Origin: Pseudovirgaria hyperparasitica
Taxonomy: Eukaryota; Ascomycota; Dothideomycetes; Acrospermales; Acrospermaceae
Length of the DNA stretch: 64,000 nt
NCBI RefSeq assembly: GCF_010093815.1
Contig: NW_022985558.1
Coordinates: 6,640-70,639, forward strand
Direction of reading: 5' to 3'
Shown here: positions 1-10,990 of the stretch, one piece after another
How the letters are laid out: every line of letters starts with the position of its first letter
Position numbering within the stretch: the first letter of the stretch is position 1
Made by a program: the position numbers and the translations under genes
The notes under the pieces: model-generated
What the model was told of the DNA's origin: nothing
Seen by the model: the letters and a program-made list of their open reading frames with translations, nothing else
Database searches by the model: none

Positions 1-2149
1 CTTAACTATAACTATAACCTTTCTCTAGAATAGCTATAATCTACTTATAGTAGTCTACGCCTTAAGAATAATAGAGATTCTAGTATATAGAGTAGTTCTA
101 GTTCTACTCTAGTAATCTATATAGAAAGAATAGTAGAAAGTATATTAGAAGATATATTATATAGAGATTACTTATCTAGTATAGAGTACTATCTATATAT
201 TAGAGTATAATATTATACTATTCTATAACTAGCTTACTCTATAATCTAACTAGAAGAAGATCTATAATCTTATTATAGTTTAGTATATTCTATCTTCTTA
301 TATTCTAGTTATAGTTCTTAATAATACTAATACTAAGACTAAGGGTAGGCTAGTTATATAGTATTTATCTATTTATATAAAATATCTAGATAAATAGATT
401 TATATAGTAGAGAATCTTCTTAATATACTATAGAATATTATTATAGAGATTCTAAAATATAGTATAATATAACCTACTCTACTTAGTCTAGTTATTATAG
501 ATATATAGCTATATATACTTTAGATTATTATAATTTAGTTATAGATTACTTATAAAATAGAGAAGCTTACTCTTTATAACTAGAGTATATATATCTTAAT
601 AGCTATTTCTTAGAAGAGTATTATATAGTATACTATTCTTAATATTAATCTTTATAGAAATAAATAATACTAACTAGTTATAGTATTATATACTCTATTA
701 GAGCTTCTCTATTATATAGTTTTAAATAATAGTACTATTCTAGGTCTATTATATCTATAAGAGAAGCTAGTATAAGACTAGAGAATATTCTAGTAGTACT
801 AGAATCTATACTTTATTAAAACTATAGTAAAATATCTAAATCTCTCTATTTACTCTTATTACTAGAATCTCTTTATACTAAAAGAGAGTATTATAGAATC
901 TATATATTATACTTAGATAGTAGAGAATATACTAAAAGTTACTTATAATAGAGTAGATAATATAGATATATAGAGTAGCTAGCCTAAGTTTATAGTAGTA
1001 GATATCTATTATATAGTATAGTAATTAATTATTTACTACTTTACAATACTAATATATAGATATTTAGTTTATCTAGAATTAATATTATAGTATCTACTTA
1101 AGGGGATCTAGAGAAGACTTCTAATTATAATATAACTATTAGTATAGAGTATAGAGTATATATTACTAAGATAGTAACTCTAGTCTTATAATATACTCTA
1201 CCTAAGAATAATATTATAGTATTTACTAGAGAGTATCTAAGAAAGAGTTCTAGTTATAATATAACTACTAGTAAGAGATAGATAGTATCTATTATTAAGA
1301 TAGTAATTTCTATATTATAATAATTTAACTCTCTCTATATAAATAACTTTATAGTATCTACTATAAGAGATCTAGAGAGAAGTCTTTCTCTATAACTAAA
1401 GATAGCTATTATAAAGTAGATATTAGTTCTAACTATAGTATAGAAGAAATTCTAAATATACTATCTAATAGATATTTATCTATTATAATACTTACTAATC
1501 TATCTATAGAACTATTTATTATCTAGAACTATTATAGATTAAATTAAATTAGCTTTTAAATAGATTAAGATCTAGCTAGCTATATACTAAAGAGAGTATA
1601 CTATAGTATATATAGAAGACTATTAGTATAGTATAGAGTTATTTAGAGAGTATTTAGATTACTTATAATATAATAGAATAATAATTAGAAGATATAATAG
1701 AGTTAGTATTAATATTAGTAGATTTAGCTCTTAAAATATAATTATTATAGAGAATAAAGTATAAAGAGAATAATAATTTAATATTATAGAGAACTAGAGA
1801 GAAGAAGTTAGTATAAATACTATTATAATATAATAATCTAAGAGAATATAAATAGAAATTAGTATAGAGTATCTAAAACTATTATAGAGATAGAAGTAGA
1901 GAATAACTCTAAAGATAGATTATATTATAGATTAGACTACTATTAAATAAATTTAGACTTCTTAAATAGTATAATAGATTAAGAAGAGAGAATAGAGAGA
2001 AGAGAAAAAAATTAAAGTTAGAGTCTTAGATATACTAGAAGCTAGAAGAACTATAGCTAAGATAAATTTTTAACTCTTAAATCTACTATTAAATATAATA
2101 CTAGAGACTTATAAATTAATCTTATCAATAATTATAGCTCTATATATAA
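1..2149. repeat. AT-saturated RIP-mutated repeat, family unresolved
   Basis: This stretch is almost wholly A and T, with TAG, CTA, TAT and ATA as the dominant trinucleotides and very few CpA or TpG dinucleotides. That is the end state of heavy RIP on duplicated DNA. I see no intact frame. Part of 1.7-2.1 kb reads on the plus strand as a lysine- and glutamine-rich pattern broken by TAA/TAG, so it may once have coded, but I cannot assign a family. A tandem repeat at 1,080-1,440 is listed separately. Confidence 0.75.
1080..1440. repeat. Tandem repeat, about 129-135 bp period, nearly 3 units
   Basis: The phrase TATAGTATCTACT or TATAGTATTTACT recurs with its G at 1,090, 1,219 and 1,354, giving periods of 129 and 135 bases, both divisible by three. 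Each unit continues with a similar AGAG-rich stretch and an ACTCTAGT-like or TTTCTATAT-like segment. The period suggests degenerate protein-coding repeats of 43-45 codons, but RIP makes this untestable by eye. Confidence 0.55.
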
Positions 2150-2339
2150 TAAAAAGTATATAAAAATACTTATTCTAAGTAAAGATAAAAAATAATTAGA
2201 TAGATTTTTAATTAAGAGTATAGTTAATTTATTATATAGAAAAAGATATTTTTTTATTATAATTCTAGTATAGATACTAGTAGAAGCTAGTAAAAATATT
2301 ATATCTTTTTATTATTTCTTTAGAATTTATACTAGATCT
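2150..2339 (+). repeat. Dispersed ~190-bp repeat, copy 1
   Basis: This stretch is similar, in the same orientation, to 34,601-34,780. Both begin with AAAAAGTATATAAAAATACTT and end with a variant of ATTATATCTTTTTATAATTYC followed by GAATTTA. The ends are weakly inverted (TAAAAAGTATAT against ATATCTTTTTATA), as in a small MITE, but no target-site duplication is visible. This copy is more heavily RIP-mutated than the right-hand one. Confidence 0.5.
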
Positions 2340-2650
2340 ATTATAGCTAGTTAATATTATTATATAAGTAGTATACTCTATTATTAGAGTAGTAGCTTTA
2401 AGATTTAGTTCTTTTATAGTATAGATAGTTAATATATAGAGTCTATTATCTTATAAATAGTTAATAAAGTATATAAGTTAGTATTTCTTAGAAGTAAACC
2501 TTACTCTCTAGTATTTTATCTATTAGATATATCTAGTATATTAGAATAAATATTTCTATTATTTATAAGATTAGTTTAAAGAGATTTATATTATATAAAT
2601 ACTATAGCTAATTATTATATATATTATATATTTTATAAGTCTAATAAGAT
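2340..2650 (-). mobile_element. LINE fragment (third copy of the Tad-like LINE)
   Basis: The stretch around 2,445-2,530 matches the reverse transcriptase region of the long LINE at about 25,185-25,260. The shared phrase GTTAATAAAGTATATAAGYTAGTATTT is followed by parallel, more AT-rich sequence. The match also extends to the left, where 2,340-2,440 parallels 25,060-25,180. The fragment has the same orientation as the other LINE copies (coding strand minus) and starts abruptly next to the ~190-bp repeat. It is truncated and unreadable as protein. Confidence 0.6.
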
Positions 2651-2819
2651 ATAAACCTAGTAGTATAGATTATATTTATATACTTATATTTCTTATTATT
2701 AGTCTTTTTTAGAGATTAAGTTAATAGAAGACTTAATAAAATTAATATAAGAGAATTTTAGATAGAAAAGCTATTAGAAATATACTTTAACTCTATTAGA
2801 AAGAACTCTAGATTTAATA

Positions 2820-3440
2820 TTAAGATAGTATTCTATAGAACTTATATATAAATATCTTTAAATTTTAATATCTTATTATTAATAGAAGAGAAGAAGATAT
2901 ATTTTAAGTTTCTTACTATATCTATACTAGAATTAAAATATTAGACTTATTCTTAAGTTTAAAGAGAGTATATCTATTAGTAATATATATATAGCTTATA
3001 TTATTATAGAGATTCTAGTAGTCTATATAGATAGTACTCTATTAAAATTAGAGTATAAGACTATTTTTAATATTAATATCTCTTTATTAATAGAGAGAGA
3101 GAAAATATCTTTTATCTTTCTTAGTAGATCTATAGTAGAATTCTAAGAAGAGTATTATTCTAAAGTTTTATATAAGTATAGCTATTATTAATAGCTATAT
3201 ATAGATTATCTTTTATCTAGAATCTAGTAGTCTATAGAGATAGTACCTTATTAAATTAAAAGTATTTAAACTTTAATACCTCTTATAAATAGAACTAGAA
3301 GAAATATTCTTTATCTTTCTTAATAAATCTATAGTAGAATTCTATAAAGGGTATTATTCTAAAATTTTAAGAGAGTATAGCTATTACTAATAGCTATATA
3401 TAGCTTATCTTATATAAAAAGTAGTAGTATTCTATATAAA
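2820..3440. repeat. Tandem repeat, about 209-bp period, about 3 units
   Basis: The phrase TCTAGTAGTCTATAKAGATAGTA occurs at 3,014 and 3,223. The whole unit, including TTTATCTTTCTTARTARATCTATAGTAGAATTCTA and TATAGCTATTAYTAATAGCTATATATAG, is repeated, with weaker outer units beginning near 2,823 and 3,425. The stretch is AT-rich and RIP-mutated. I cannot say whether it is a minisatellite or part of a transposon. Confidence 0.55.
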
Positions 3441-4439
3441 GTTAACTAGTATAGACTCTAAATTTAGTACTAAGCTATTTATATACTATTTATATCTTAT
3501 AAGTATAAATAGGGAGTTAATAATATATATATATAGTCTATTCACGCCCTATTAATAAGTAAGTAAATACCTAGTATATAGCTACCTAATTAACTAGGGA
3601 TATACCGGTCCTAGAGGGGTATAAATAATATACTAACTAGTAGACTAAACTATCTCTTCTATATACTCGACTATAAATCTAATATCTAAGGAGGTATAGA
3701 GATAGATAGAAGTTAACGTATAAACCGTAATAATAGACTAGAGAATAGTACCTAACTTACTATATGATTATATATATCGCGTCTAGTCTAAAATAATAAT
3801 AATTACTACCATAAGGTAATAATGAAAATCACTACTATAAGATAATAAGGATTACTACTACTACGGTAGTAATTATCATCACCACGACGGGGCTTATTCA
3901 TAGTATGGTAGTTATCTACCCGGCACTAAGGGCATAGGTATAAAGGGAGCTATCAACTAAGGAATCAAACTATCCTCCGTAAATAACCTATAACAGGTTA
4001 AATGGGCGGATTCTCTTTAAAATCGTTAATTATAAAGGGTGTATAATCCACGACCCAATGGCGTGCGTTAAGTCCAGTCACGAAGGCCTATTAGGGGAGG
4101 GGGGGTAATGTATACAATAATGATGATAACTATCACTACGGAACGATGATAATCATTACCACGATAGGTGGTTAGGGAAGCCTAGTATTAAGAAACAGTT
4201 TCCTATGAGCCCGGTGGAAACAGGTCGAACAACGCTCACTTATAAGCGGTCCGCTTGTAGCTTAACCCTACGCTACTAAAGTTAAGACTATTATATAGTT
4301 CGTTATATGCTATTCCAGACGACATATCTAGAAGGTTTACCGTTCTATATACGCCGACGTACGGACCTATAAGAGTAGCGTTTATAGTATATTAAATCTC
4401 AGGGTATTCAAAGGTCATAGAAGCGTCTGGAATCGGCGA
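3441..4439. other. Transition from AT-saturated DNA to the helicase island; no gene seen
   Basis: Base composition becomes mixed from about 3,540. There are two patches of degenerate trinucleotides built from ATCA, GATAAT and TACTAC (about 3,790-3,880 and 4,105-4,165), partly self-complementary. I found no convincing frame here, although the unknown gene to the right may run a little further left than its stated end. One perfect copy of the dispersed palindrome lies at 4,427-4,445. Confidence 0.4.
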
Positions 4440-4445
4440 TTCCAG
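4427..4445. repeat. Dispersed palindrome, perfect copy
   Basis: CTGGAATCGGCGATTCCAG, nine-base arms around a single G, at the left edge of the island. Confidence 0.7.
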
Positions 4446-5066
4446 GTACTTATTTATATTAAGTGATGAAGTTCGTAGATGCGTACGAAAATATAAAGAA
4501 CTAAGAATTAATAAGACGGCTGAATGCCCACTCTTTTAGTATTACGGTCTAGCTATTAGTCTACGGCTATAGTATTATAGTCATAAGCCTACCCCAGTAC
4601 TAGATTATAATTTACTAATAACTACTTGAATCTTATACGCATGTCCGCACTTAAGAAAAACCCAACCCTTTAACTACTTAAGTCCATGTCGATATTATTA
4701 GGGTCGGTCGAATCTACCAACGAGGGCGGCGGGAAATCTAGGTTAGATCTAGGGAACGCTATATTATAGTAAAGTTCTTCAACTGCGTGTTCGTCCTTAA
4801 AAGGGCCATAATTAGCGAGATACTATACCTAGGTAGTAAGCGGCCGGTCTTAGTTAATGATAATGCCACTATTAGGCATGCTAGGCTGTGTATCGATCGT
4901 TGGCTATTTAGATAGATCTAAGATCCGCGACCCAGAATCACCCTCACCATCCGATGCGATAGCATCGGTGCCCTTGGGAGATATATACGATGACGTGGTA
5001 GTAATAGTCGGCATGGTCAGCGTAATTAAAGGAAAAACAGGAGGAGGGTTAAGGTCCGTAGAAGGT

Positions 5067-5084
5067 CCTAGAATCGGCGATTCC
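5067..5084. repeat. Dispersed palindrome, coding copy
   Basis: CTAGAATCGGCGATTCC. On the minus strand it falls in the frame of the unknown gene and reads V-E-S-P-I-L-G. Confidence 0.65.
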
Positions 5085-5180
5085 ACACGTTCCTTGGAAA
5101 CAGTACCAGAGTCTACGAGGGGGTCTAGGGAGTTTATCTATGTAGTATTGTCGGGCACATCATCCAAAACCTTAGAGGCG

Positions 5181-5200
5181 TCTATAATCGCCGATTCTAG
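5181..5200. repeat. Dispersed palindrome, coding copy
   Basis: TCTATAATCGCCGATTCTAG. On the minus strand it reads L-E-S-A-I-I-D within a clean 66-codon stretch of the unknown gene. Confidence 0.65.
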
Positions 5201-6635
5201 TGCCTCCTCTAGTATCTCGTCACTAAGTTTAACGCGCTTAACGGCCTTACTTAAATCGCTATGCGACGCTATACGCTTCTTCCTTATAGTTACTTCGGCT
5301 ATAGAAGACTTTTCGGCGGTGTCGGCTAGCGGCTTCATGCGACGTAATAAATCCTCTTCGTCACTCTCGTCGACTTCCTTAGGCGGGTCAAGGTCGGGAT
5401 CGTCATACTTCAGCTCATCCCGAACTTACTATATGGCGAGCTAATACGCAAAGCCAATATTAGACCAATGATCATGGAAAATTGGACGACCGAGCGACTC
5501 CCTAAGTTGGCGAAGTACGGCGAGTTATCGCTCCCGATAATTAGTAGGAGTCTCGAATCTAGGTTCTTTACATACGGGCTAGGCGAGCCAAAGACGAAGA
5601 CCCTCTACGAGAATTTTAGGGCTCCACACAAGTCTCTCGAGCCGCTCATAGGGTGGAATCAAACGGTAGTATTCCTTGGAGCTATGGAAGTGTAGATCGA
5701 TGCAGGTATTAGGTCCACAGCCGCCCGCTCTGGCACCACCTAGTATATATGTAATCTTCGCGATAAAAGTAAATCTAGCATAGAGCTTGCCTTAATTCTC
5801 GAGACGCGAAATTCTCTCCGCTACAGCCAACCAGAACTACGTAACGTAGTAGTATCCAACCAAGCGGTAGATAATAGGTTTACCTATTACTAGTCGATCG
5901 ATAAAGAAAGCTATCGCCCAAGGTCGTAGACACCCACTAGGAAGCTTTGGGTCGTTAGAGATTGTGAAGTCACCATCGTTTTTTTTGCGCTTTAGCGCTT
6001 TAGCCTTTTTTACAGCTGCGGCTATAACTAGAGTAGTGCTAGTCGGCTTTGCGGTGTCGGTTTAGTTTACCTTTGATCTTTTCGATGGCGTTCTAACTAC
6101 TTTCCGGGCTTTGGATTTTAACGGTATTCGCGGTGGTAGCAAGTTAGAGGCATCGGGTTCGGAGTCCGGATTATTAGGAAGTTCGCCATCTGCAGGCGGA
6201 GGTATAGAACCCAAATCATTAGTATTATCTTCGGGTTCCTTTGCCGAAGATAGTTCCGTAGTAGGGTGTAGCGTTTCTATAGTCGGCTCTTTTACTACTA
6301 TACTATTCTTAAGTGGCGGTGCGGTCTTAGACGTTTTGCCGGTCTTATTTATAACAGGATCGGCGGTATTTTTAGTCTTAGAACCCTTCTTCTTCTTCTT
6401 CGCGGGGGATAGTTTATCGGTTACTAGAGGACGGGCTACCACAGCTCGACCATGTATAACGTTATCCCTGATTATATCCTCGACGAAACGTGTACGGTTA
6501 GTATAAACTTCCTAAGACAGAGCTAACTTAACACTAGCGGCGCGAGCCGCATGTACACGAGGTGTCATCGGTGTGTATTAGATAGGTAGTTCTACGGCAG
6601 ACGGTTAGTATAGAACATGTATATCTTAAGAAGGG

Positions 6636-6655
6636 CCTGGAATCGTCGATCGCAG
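6636..6655. repeat. Dispersed palindrome, intron copy
   Basis: CCTGGAATCGTCGATCGCAG, one of three copies within the 216-nt intron of the unknown gene. Confidence 0.6.
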
Positions 6656-6689
6656 ACGGTTATAGGGAACATGTATATCTTAAGAGGGG

Positions 6690-6709
6690 TCTAGAATCGT
6701 CGATCCCAG
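6690..6709. repeat. Dispersed palindrome, intron copy
   Basis: TCTAGAATCGTCGATCCCAG. It lies in a tandem unit of about 55 bp shared with the copy at 6,636. Confidence 0.6.
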
Positions 6710-6760
6710 ACGGTTATAGGGAAAGACTATAGAGTGTATATAATGACGAATGCGCGGGTA

Positions 6761-6779
6761 TTGGAATCGCTAATCCCAA
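6761..6779. repeat. Dispersed palindrome, diverged intron copy
   Basis: TTGGAATCGCTAATCCCAA, the third copy within the same intron, closest to the donor site. Confidence 0.5.
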
Positions 6780-7662
6780 GGATCACTAAAGCCGGGATTC
6801 AACATACCTAGAAACTTAATGGCGCGCGTTTCGATCGACGGGAATACAATACTAAAGAATATTAGTGGATGATAGTAATTCGTATGATTAGAAACCCACT
6901 AGACAATAGGTGCAATGTTAAGCATATCCTCCGCCAATGGCACGACGAGTAAGATATCGAATAGTATTTTATTATTATTAGAGTCCTCGAAAGCCATTCG
7001 TATACCGAGAAGGGTAGAATAGGCTCCGGCGTCCATAGCCTATCTATACTTCGATGTTCCGAGGACAGGACAAAGAATCCGAGCGACGCTACTAACATCC
7101 GGGTCCCAATAATTAACCGTAGTTTCGACGATGCTTTTATACAAACCTCTTAGGACGTCACGACGTTTTTTCATATCTAACTTCGTCTTTACGCATATTA
7201 GTATAGCCACGTGTATAATGATTTTTGCATTAAGATTATATGGCTCCGTTACCAGAATTTCCTCGGATTCCAAAACCTTATAATCCGCGAGGGCGGCCAC
7301 GAGTTCCGGACCGGCTCCTTTACGGATAACTACGTTAATACCACCGAAACGATTAGCATCCAATTACCTCTACGCAGCGTTCACTAAACAGACGTCCTTC
7401 TCCAGCATCTGCATAATATTACCGACCACGAACTTTACGCTGTTCATGCGTGACGGCATTGGTTTTTTATAAGATTAATAGAAACGATCGTTCCCTACTA
7501 GATTATTCAGGTCTTAAAGTGTCCATTAGGCATGGCGTATGGATCTAGAAGTTTTGGCCGGTTCCGAAGGTCTAGCATCTTCCACGGGTAGCGGAGCTAA
7601 TTATACCGCCTTCTCTTTTCCTTTGCTTGGCTTGGTCGGAAGGCTCTAATCGCCTGCTATTT

Positions 7663-8353
7663 TATTAAACCTATATAATCTATTTAGAGGCGTCTGTGAA
7701 TTGCGATTACTAATGAGATGAACGAACGAATTGTAAGACTTGTTAACGTATACGAGAGTAAGTAAGTTAATATAGAAGAGAGGAAATTATAAGGTGGTAT
7801 ATATTCATATACCTTCGTGCGAATACCAAGCTAGTCTCGTTTAGGCAGTGACATTATAAAAGTAAATAGAGGTTAATGAACCGGACACAATATAGATAAG
7901 TAGTAAAGTAAAGTAATACTAAGTAAATGAAATGAACCCTCCCTTACGTCGCGTAAGTCGGAATAATATAATACTAGTTCGAAGCCCATACTCACGTATA
8001 CTAAGATGTTACTAGGAGTAAAAGGCTGTCGGCGCTCGACGTTTCCAGACGCCTCTAGTACGGAGTGGAACCACGTTTTAAAGGTATGGAAAACAAGTAT
8101 AGGAATGCTTAACGGAGCGTGTGAGACAGTATTAGAAATTATAATGATATTTAACTAGGCGTCGATTATGAAAGTAAGGAGATATAATAAGCCATGAGGA
8201 CAACCATCCTTATATAGACTATTAAAGGAAAGATACTAGTAGCCACGAACACAATGAAATAACCAGTGGAATATAAATACACGCTGTTAAAGAAAAGTAC
8301 CAACCATAGACGCGACTAGAAACGCCGATTCCAATCCCTCCTAGAAGACGGTT
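7663..8353. other. Spacer between the unknown gene and the SNF2-type gene
   Basis: About 690 bp separate the two island genes. I see no reading frame, only AT-rich tracts, GTAAGTAAAGTAA-like direct repeats near 7,895-7,935, and one palindrome copy at its right edge (8,315-8,333). It should hold the promoter of the unknown minus-strand gene, but no specific site can be named. Confidence 0.4.
8315..8333. repeat. Dispersed palindrome, spacer copy
   Basis: ACTAGAAACGCCGATTCCA, just beyond the presumed end of the SNF2-type gene. Confidence 0.55.
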
Positions 8354-9267
8354 AAGCCTTATCATCATCTCCACCTGTGTTTATTAGTATCTCATCTATT
8401 ATAAACTACTCTACCATATAAGTAGTCCAGTCCTTATTAACGAATCGTTCGGCAGCGTGTTCTATTAGGAAGAGATCTTCATAGTCTTCGATCAACTACA
8501 TTATGCGGATCGTAGGCTCTAATATAGATCTTAATAATGTTATTTTCTCGCTGGCTTCTCGCAGCGAATGGATCCTGTCTCTACTATCTACCTCGTCCTC
8601 ACCATGACCATAGGTACTACGCTTAGTAGGGTCCTCATCTAGGCGGTTATTAGAGCGGCGCATAGTATCACTAATAATGTCAAATATACCAGTAGCCCTC
8701 TCCGTTAGATCGGTGACACCTAGCCCCTCGCTTTAGTTAATAACGACACCACGGTTGAATATTAGGAGGCGTTTTATGACTTCAAGCACGGGAACAGCCA
8801 TGGATTCCGGTTTACATAGCTTCTTAAACTCCGGATCGTCTTCATGGATAATTAGATCGAAATCGTGGTACACATCTCTAATTATAGGATACCAGCCCTT
8901 AAGAATAGGCGGAATAATAACATCGAGAGTAGTGTCGAGGGTACCGTCCACGAGACTAGATAGAGTAGTAAACATCTTAGGCAATGCTCGGCGAGTCATG
9001 GCCATGGACATTTCAGATGCCCATGTGTTTAGCATGTAGTACTTAGAAAGCAGGGTCGGTAAGAGCTATTCAAGTCGAAATATGCGACCTAAGAGCTGCC
9101 GCAGGAGAGTGAGATTGGCTGGATAAGAAAAGAAATGAACATTTCTATTCACCTTCTATAAATTAAAACCAACCCCTATAATTCCGCATATATTAACGAA
9201 CCAATCGATCCGGGAGGGAACTCTATTAATGTCGTCCTAATAGGTATTATCGCCGTCTAAGAACGCA

Positions 9268-9286
9268 CTAGGATCGGCGATTCCAG
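9268..9286. repeat. Dispersed palindrome, coding copy in another frame
   Basis: CTAGGATCGGCGATTCCAG. It lies within the helicase-C part of the SNF2-type gene and reads G-I-A-D-P, a different frame from the other coding copies. Confidence 0.6.
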
Positions 9287-10916
9287 GCGCCTCTAGTAGG
9301 TCGTCCTCATCACCGGCAATATCGTTAGGCGTGGTCTTATTAAAGGCAGAGTCCATCTTCTAGTTAAATAGTCTATACTTTTATTATCTAGTTGGCGCGT
9401 CGTCTTCGGCAAAGACGCGTCCGACGTACTTAAAGCCCATTAGCCGTAACATGTAACATACTAACTCACGCTCAATAGGATATTACACCTATACGATGCC
9501 CTTCTCCTGGTACTTAAAGTACTGCGTTATAGCTTGTATAGCGAGTGCTACGAGCCGAGGGGACCAGTCAAACAGAATACCTAGTAGTGCCACTAGCACG
9601 TTCTCTACTTCGTTAACTAGCTTAGTAAGTCCACCCTTAGGATGGCTTCGATCACGAGCTTAGGCGATATTTAGTAGGAAAGCGTATATCCAACGCGGGC
9701 TCTCGTTCTTAGAGCTAGGACGAGGGAATTTTGGCTTCTATTCATTATCTTTCCTTAACGCTACTGTGTCCCTACGCATGAAAAAGTGTAAATACCCAAT
9801 ATAGACAATAGTAGACATCAGCACTAAGTTCCGCTATATGCGGGAGTTCAGGCTCAATTCCGAGGGTCGGTAAGGATTCGGCTAAATAAGCTTCTTTTAG
9901 GTCTCCTCGCTAATCGTGTCGTACTTAGCCTACACCTCTAGTAGATACGCCACTTTAATCTATACCCTTTCGGCCCGCGGAATATAGTTACGGATCAAAG
10001 TAGCATTATTATCACCATACCGTGAGTCGTTCGTGCGGCGAAGTACAAATACTCCGTATATTATACTTAAGTACTAGCCTTGCACCAGCTCTAATGGCGG
10101 CTTGGGATTATTACGGCCGGAACCCAGGCACTAGTACTCAAAGGCCGGAGAAGTTAGATACATACCTAGGACACGATCTAGTTTTTCCTGCGAAACGTCC
10201 GGATATAGTCTTACTATCATCGATAGAAACTTATATAGGTTAGACTTCGCCTTAAATGGCGGCTATATACCGGAAATACCGTTGAAATAATCGTCGAGGG
10301 ATGCGCTCTATTATATGACTTTAAGAAGACCCTATATATCACCAGCGAAGTTATAGACGGGAGTACCAGTCACGAGGACGTAGTGTTTAATGTTAAGCTC
10401 GCAGATGGACTGGTTAGTCGTAGAGTTAACATTCCGGAAGCCGTGTGCTTCGTTAGCTACCGCATAGTCGAAGCACTAAGCGAGGTTCTAAGGGGCATTA
10501 TATAGAAAATGCTGCTTCTCCATATATTTCATTTCTACCAATGCGACGGCGTCCTAATTTCTAGATTTAATATTCTAGAACTCCGCGTACCCTCGTATTT
10601 CCTCCCTCTACCTAGTAAGGCTATAACGGGCGTTGAACGTTACGTAGAATATTAAGATAATAGTGCGGGCGTTAATCTCCTCCGGTCTAAAGTACTAACT
10701 CTTCTATATTAAGATACCTACTAAACGCGTAGTACCAGTAGCTGATTTCCCGACCCTACTATCGCTGTGACTAGTAATGACACGGAAGAGCGAGGAAAAG
10801 TCCGCAATCTGCTCGGCGGTTTAGGTAAGGAGATTTACGGGTACTAATAGTAGGGCGGGCTTCGGAGGAGACACTAGGATACCCTTCTCGCGATTGGCGA
10901 TGCGCTCGTTAATCAA

Positions 10917-10990
10917 CTACATTTCAGTTAGATATGTGTAGGCGCGTCTAGAATCGGCGATTCTAGAGGCCACTAGGGGAAGGAACTTAC
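10917..10990 (-). other. Intron of the SNF2-type gene with a palindrome in its centre
   Basis: The intron begins GTAAGTTCC (10,990) and ends TATCTAACTGAAATGTAG (10,917). It is 74 nt long with a proper CTAAC branch site. Splicing joins the motif I exon to the motif Ia exon in frame, so the domain order supports it. Its centre (10,947-10,967) is a 21-bp palindrome with 10-bp arms around one G. A short intron with a central hairpin is the expected form of a fungal introner-like element. Confidence 0.75.
10947..10967. repeat. Dispersed palindrome, perfect intron copy
   Basis: TCTAGAATCG-G-CGATTCTAGA, 10-bp arms; it forms the centre of the 74-nt intron of the SNF2-type gene. Confidence 0.75.

Larger units (their letters stand above)
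6592..6807 (-). other. Intron carrying three palindrome copies (introner-like candidate)
   Basis: On the minus strand a GTATGTTG donor follows an open coding stretch, and a CTATACTAACC branch site with a CCGTAG acceptor precedes the next one. Removing the 216 nt joins the two halves in frame through a split glutamate codon. Inside lie three copies of the dispersed palindrome (6,636, 6,690 and 6,761), two of them in a tandem repeat of about 55 bp (CAGACGGTTATAGGGAACATG...). The intron is three times longer than the others here, as expected if introner units had multiplied within it. Confidence 0.6.
4440..7662 (-). pseudogene. Unknown lysine-rich gene of the helicase island, RIP-inactivated
   Basis: One reading frame can be followed from about 7,662 down to at least 4,690 and probably 4,440, interrupted only by TAA/TAG where glutamine fits. 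The likely start has ATA for ATG, also a RIP-type change. An intron at 6,592-6,807 restores frame. I do not recognise the product. The first ~300 codons look globular, with the stretch QLDANRFGGINVVIRKG near 7,335. A lysine/serine/proline-rich linker follows near 6,400, then a segment with GCGPNTCIDLHFH near 5,735 that could bind zinc, then an acidic and basic low-complexity tail containing two in-frame palindrome copies. It is the last of four collinear minus-strand genes, behind the SNF2-type gene, and may share its biology. The C-terminal end is uncertain. Confidence 0.55.

Noticed and set aside
3790-4165. Trinucleotide-rich patches as a microsatellite
   Set aside because: The ATCA/TACTAC units are too irregular to call an array.
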